22,080 nucleotides of DNA. It comes from JBKPFU01 sp046728975 (lineage in GTDB: Bacteria > Actinomycetota > Thermoleophilia > Gaiellales > Gaiellaceae). Of this stretch, positions 20,509 to 22,080 are shown piece after piece. How positions within the stretch are numbered: the stretch's first letter is position 1; each line of letters opens with the position of its first letter. The position numbers were made by a program, and so were the translations under genes. The notes beneath the pieces were generated by a model. That model searched no databases and had not been told where the DNA came from. It was given only the letters and a program-made list of their open reading frames with translations. The stretch spans positions 1 to 22,080 of the forward strand of contig JBKPFU010000042.1 of assembly GCA_046728975.1 (NCBI GenBank), given 5' to 3'.

Positions 20509-20905
20509 TCAGGACGCGCGGCCTGAGTAGGGCGGCTTCTGCGCGAGCACCCACAGGAAGCGAACCTCCTCACCGTGCTCGATCTGCGGCACGATCTCGT
20601 CCTCGAGGAGCTCGAAGCTGGCGTCCTCGAGCCAATGCCTACTCGTCGACTCGCTCAGCCCCGCGAAATACATCGGCGCCCCGAGCCATCCTCCACGCAC
20701 GGGTCGCGGTCCTCAGCTCGGGCGCCGAGGGATTCCCGCAACCGAGGTCGAGCACGTTTGATTTCGGGGGCAGGCGATCGTCGAAAGCGCGGACCCATCG
20801 GATCGCCGGCCACGTGGCGGCCTCCGGCTCGCGCTGCCAGGCAGCGTAAGTCTCTGCGATCGCGTCGTAGCCGCGCCGGACGATCTCCTTCGGATCGTCA
20901 GGCAT
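20509..20905 (-). pseudogene. SAM-dependent methyltransferase with internal deletion and frameshift
   Basis: ATG 20905 begins inside the end of the cupin gene (8-base overlap) and gives MPDDPKEIVRRGYDAIAETY, then NVLDLGCGN, the SAM-binding motif I of class I methyltransferases. After about residue 65 the frame loses sense and stops at 20639. In another frame, 20700-20509 encodes a good C-terminus: GAPMYFAGLSESTSRHWLED, then a segment with EIVPQIEHGEEVRFLWVLAQ. Such proteins are usually around 200-220 residues, but only about 130 codons remain, so roughly 80-90 central residues, including SAM-binding motifs II-III, are missing and the join is out of frame. It is either a real pseudogene or an assembly collapse. 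It cannot be catalytically active as read. Confidence 0.75.
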
Positions 20906-21218
20906 CGAGCTGTTCGGCCTCGACGACGATGGCGGTGAGGCCGACGTCGGTTCGCGTCTCGTGCTCCTCGCCGGCGGGCCAGAAGACCGCCGTCCCAGCC
21001 GCGATCGGCTGCTTGGCGCCGTCGCCGCCGGTCGCCCACCCCTCCCCCTGCACGACCACGAACAGCTGATCGCTCGCCGCCGGATGCCGTGGCAAGAGGC
21101 CGCCCGGGCCAAGCCTGATGCAGACGACATGAGCCGACTCGCCAGCGGCCAGCGGGCTGACGTTCGCCGCAGGCCCGATCGGCTTCGCCGCCGCCGAGTC
21201 GAAGTCGAAGATCTTCAG
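20898..21218 (-). CDS. Small cytoplasmic cupin protein
   Basis: A single cupin domain of about 106 residues reads KIFDFDSAAAKPIGPAANVS, then a first cupin half with LGPGGLLPRHPAASDQLFVV, GEGWATGGDG, and a second half with PIAAGTAVFWPAGEEHETRT. Only some of the usual metal-ligand residues are present (His in PRHPAA, His in GEEHE), so metal binding is uncertain. The family opening should lie at the residue before KIFDF, where only CTG 21218-21216 exists. It overlaps the upstream TGA as CTGA. No ATG, GTG or TTG is available nearby in frame. Such small cupins often follow metabolic genes and have no assigned function. It is not secreted. It overlaps the methyltransferase start, so the row is one transcript. 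Confidence 0.75.
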   Translation of the reverse strand: MKIFDFDSAAAKPIGPAANVSPLAAGESAHVVCIRLGPGGLLPRHPAASDQLFVVVQGEGWATGGDGAKQPIAAGTAVFWPAGEEHETRTDVGLTAIVVEAEQLDA

Positions 21219-21610
21219 GTCGCCGATCTTGTCACGGCGGCGGCCTCGACAAGCTCCTGCGCAGCCGAGAACTGCTCGGGCGTCAGCCGGATGTGCGAGT
21301 GCCGCCAAAGGCTCTGCGGGAAGATCCCCGCCTCTTCGACCGCCGGCGCGTCGTGCAGGTCCGTGACGACAGCGAGCGGGCGGATCGGGAACCGCCATTG
21401 CCAACGCGTGCGCGAGGGGTCGTTCTCGGGCTCCCCGACCACCTCGACCATGCCGAAGAGCGCCTGCCAGACCGCCGCATAGAGGATCGCGCGGTCGCCG
21501 CCCTGCACCGACGGCCGCTTCGAGGAGGAGTGGGCGCGGATCTGGTCGGCGACGACGCGCCGGTCCAAGGGCCGTTCGCCGCGGCCGCGGATGAGGAGCC
21601 AGTAGGTCAG
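21215..21610 (-). CDS. EVE-domain (PUA-like) protein
   Basis: The protein has about 131 residues. It opens TYWLLIRGRGERPLDRRVVA and continues with GGDRAILYAAVWQALFGMVE, RFPIRPLAVVTDLHDAPAVE and SLWRHSHIRLTPEQFSAAQE. The YWLL opening, the GD-ILY strand and the RLTPEQF ending fit the EVE/PUA-like fold, which in characterised relatives binds modified bases in DNA or RNA. The specific ligand here is unknown. The residue before TYWLL is encoded by CTG 21610-21608, overlapping the thiolase stop as CTGA. No standard start codon is available before FGMVEV in the middle of the domain. EVE proteins are often found with defence or modification genes, but here the neighbours are metabolic. The domain call is from motif memory, moderately sure. 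Confidence 0.65.
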   Translation of the reverse strand: MTYWLLIRGRGERPLDRRVVADQIRAHSSSKRPSVQGGDRAILYAAVWQALFGMVEVVGEPENDPSRTRWQWRFPIRPLAVVTDLHDAPAVEEAGIFPQSLWRHSHIRLTPEQFSAAQELVEAAAVTRSAT

Positions 21611-22080
21611 AGCCGCTCGATAACGCCGGCGATCGCCTGACCGAAGCCGATGCACATCGTGGCGAGCCCGTAGCGGGCGTTCCGGCGCTCGAGCTCGTTG
21701 ATCAGGGTCGCGGTGATCCGCGCCCCCGTCGCGCCGAGTGGATGACCAAGCGAGATGCCGCCGCCGTTCGGGTTGATGTCGTCGAAGCGGCCGTCTTGCC
21801 GAGCATCGCGGGCGAACTGGAGAACCACCGACGCGAACGCCTCGTTCACCTCGATCACGGAGATGTCGTCCCACCCAAGGCCCGCCTTCGCGAGCGCCCT
21901 CTCGCACGCCTGCGGGTTGCCGTGCAGCATCCGGTGCGGATCGACCCCAGAGAGGCCGAAGCCGACGAAGCGCGCCCGAGGCTCCAGCTCGAGCCGCGCC
22001 GCCGCATCCTCGCTCGCGATCAGGACCGCGGCTGCACCGTCGCAGATCTGGCTGGAGTTCCCAGCGGTCACCTTCCCGTC
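21607..22080 (-). CDS. Acetyl-CoA acyltransferase (thiolase), C-terminal part
   Basis: The frame is open to the window edge and gives the last 157 residues of a thiolase. Visible: GNSSQICDGAAAVLIAS (the NSS-DGA block), VIEVNEAFASVVLQF (the NEAFA motif), NPNGGGISLGHPLGATGARI with the active-site His, and CIGFGQAIAGVIE with the second catalytic Cys (the usual C-G-G-GQ with Ile in place of the first Gly). The enzyme cleaves 3-ketoacyl-CoA with CoA or condenses two acyl-CoAs. The nucleophilic Cys near the N-terminus lies outside the window. The EVE gene starts inside its stop codon. With the dehydrogenase at the end of the same gene row it suggests fatty-acid or short-chain acyl-CoA metabolism. 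Confidence 0.93.
   Translation of the reverse strand, partial: DGKVTAGNSSQICDGAAAVLIASEDAAARLELEPRARFVGFGLSGVDPHRMLHGNPQACERALAKAGLGWDDISVIEVNEAFASVVLQFARDARQDGRFDDINPNGGGISLGHPLGATGARITATLINELERRNARYGLATMCIGFGQAIAGVIERL

Noticed and set aside
21215..21610. Defence island based on the EVE-domain gene
   Set aside because: No restriction, methylation or toxin-antitoxin gene lies nearby. The adjacent genes are thiolase, cupin, a broken methyltransferase of small-molecule type and a dehydrogenase.

Overview
The window is GC-rich bacterial DNA. The gene content suggests a deep-branching actinobacterium, most likely class Thermoleophilia (Gaiellales or Solirubrobacterales). The evidence is a queA-tgt-yajC-secDF cluster with SecD and SecF fused, a decaprenyl-phosphate phosphoribosyltransferase-like UbiA protein, several secreted small proteins of types I remember from that class, and frequent GTG/TTG starts. 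This placement rests on memory of families, not on a search.

The left 5.1 kb is accessory or decaying sequence. Positions 1-500 hold four broken genes: an excalibur-domain tail on the plus strand that collides with the start of a staphylococcal-nuclease-like gene on the minus strand, a small helix-turn-helix gene with a one-base frameshift, and a 3'-truncated small gene that overlaps it antisense. An intact 51-residue gene (601-756) and a secreted cupin (974-1453) follow. Two 60-bp copies of a terminator-bearing repeat (1690-1749 and 5037-5096) bracket a 3.3 kb segment. That segment carries a secreted metzincin-like protease with a duplicated C-terminal domain and, on the other strand, a secreted protein of unknown function with a clear promoter.

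From 5.1 to 13.1 kb the minus strand is one tightly packed operon: queA, tgt, yajC, secDF, a phasin-like coiled-coil protein, a PlsC-type acyltransferase and a UbiB/AarF kinase-like protein. It combines tRNA queuosine modification, Sec-dependent export and membrane lipid functions. A divergent coiled-coil gene (13213-13686) lies upstream, next to a 12-bp-arm palindrome.

A second minus-strand operon (18143 down to 13653) encodes a secreted protein, an OmpR-type response regulator, a HAMP sensor kinase, a decaprenyl-phosphate phosphoribosyltransferase-like UbiA protein and a flippase-like multi-pass membrane protein. The last three are joined by 4-base stop/start overlaps. A sugar-epimerase-like gene (18233-19240) lies upstream of this operon. 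It is divergent from a small ribbon-helix-helix plus excisionase-type regulator, with a palindromic operator between them.

The right end is a third minus-strand operon: thiolase (runs off the window), EVE-domain protein, cupin, a methyltransferase with an internal deletion, and 3-hydroxyacyl-CoA dehydrogenase. The two enzymes fit beta-oxidation or butanoyl-CoA metabolism.

The most unusual signal is that three genes (starts near 14561, 21218 and 21610) have no ATG/GTG/TTG at the position homology predicts. Each has a CTG that overlaps the upstream stop as CTGA. A fourth gene (19271) also lacks a canonical start. I found no tRNA, rRNA, CRISPR array or insertion sequence. I see no clear defence system, and no single locus that I could call a proven new system.
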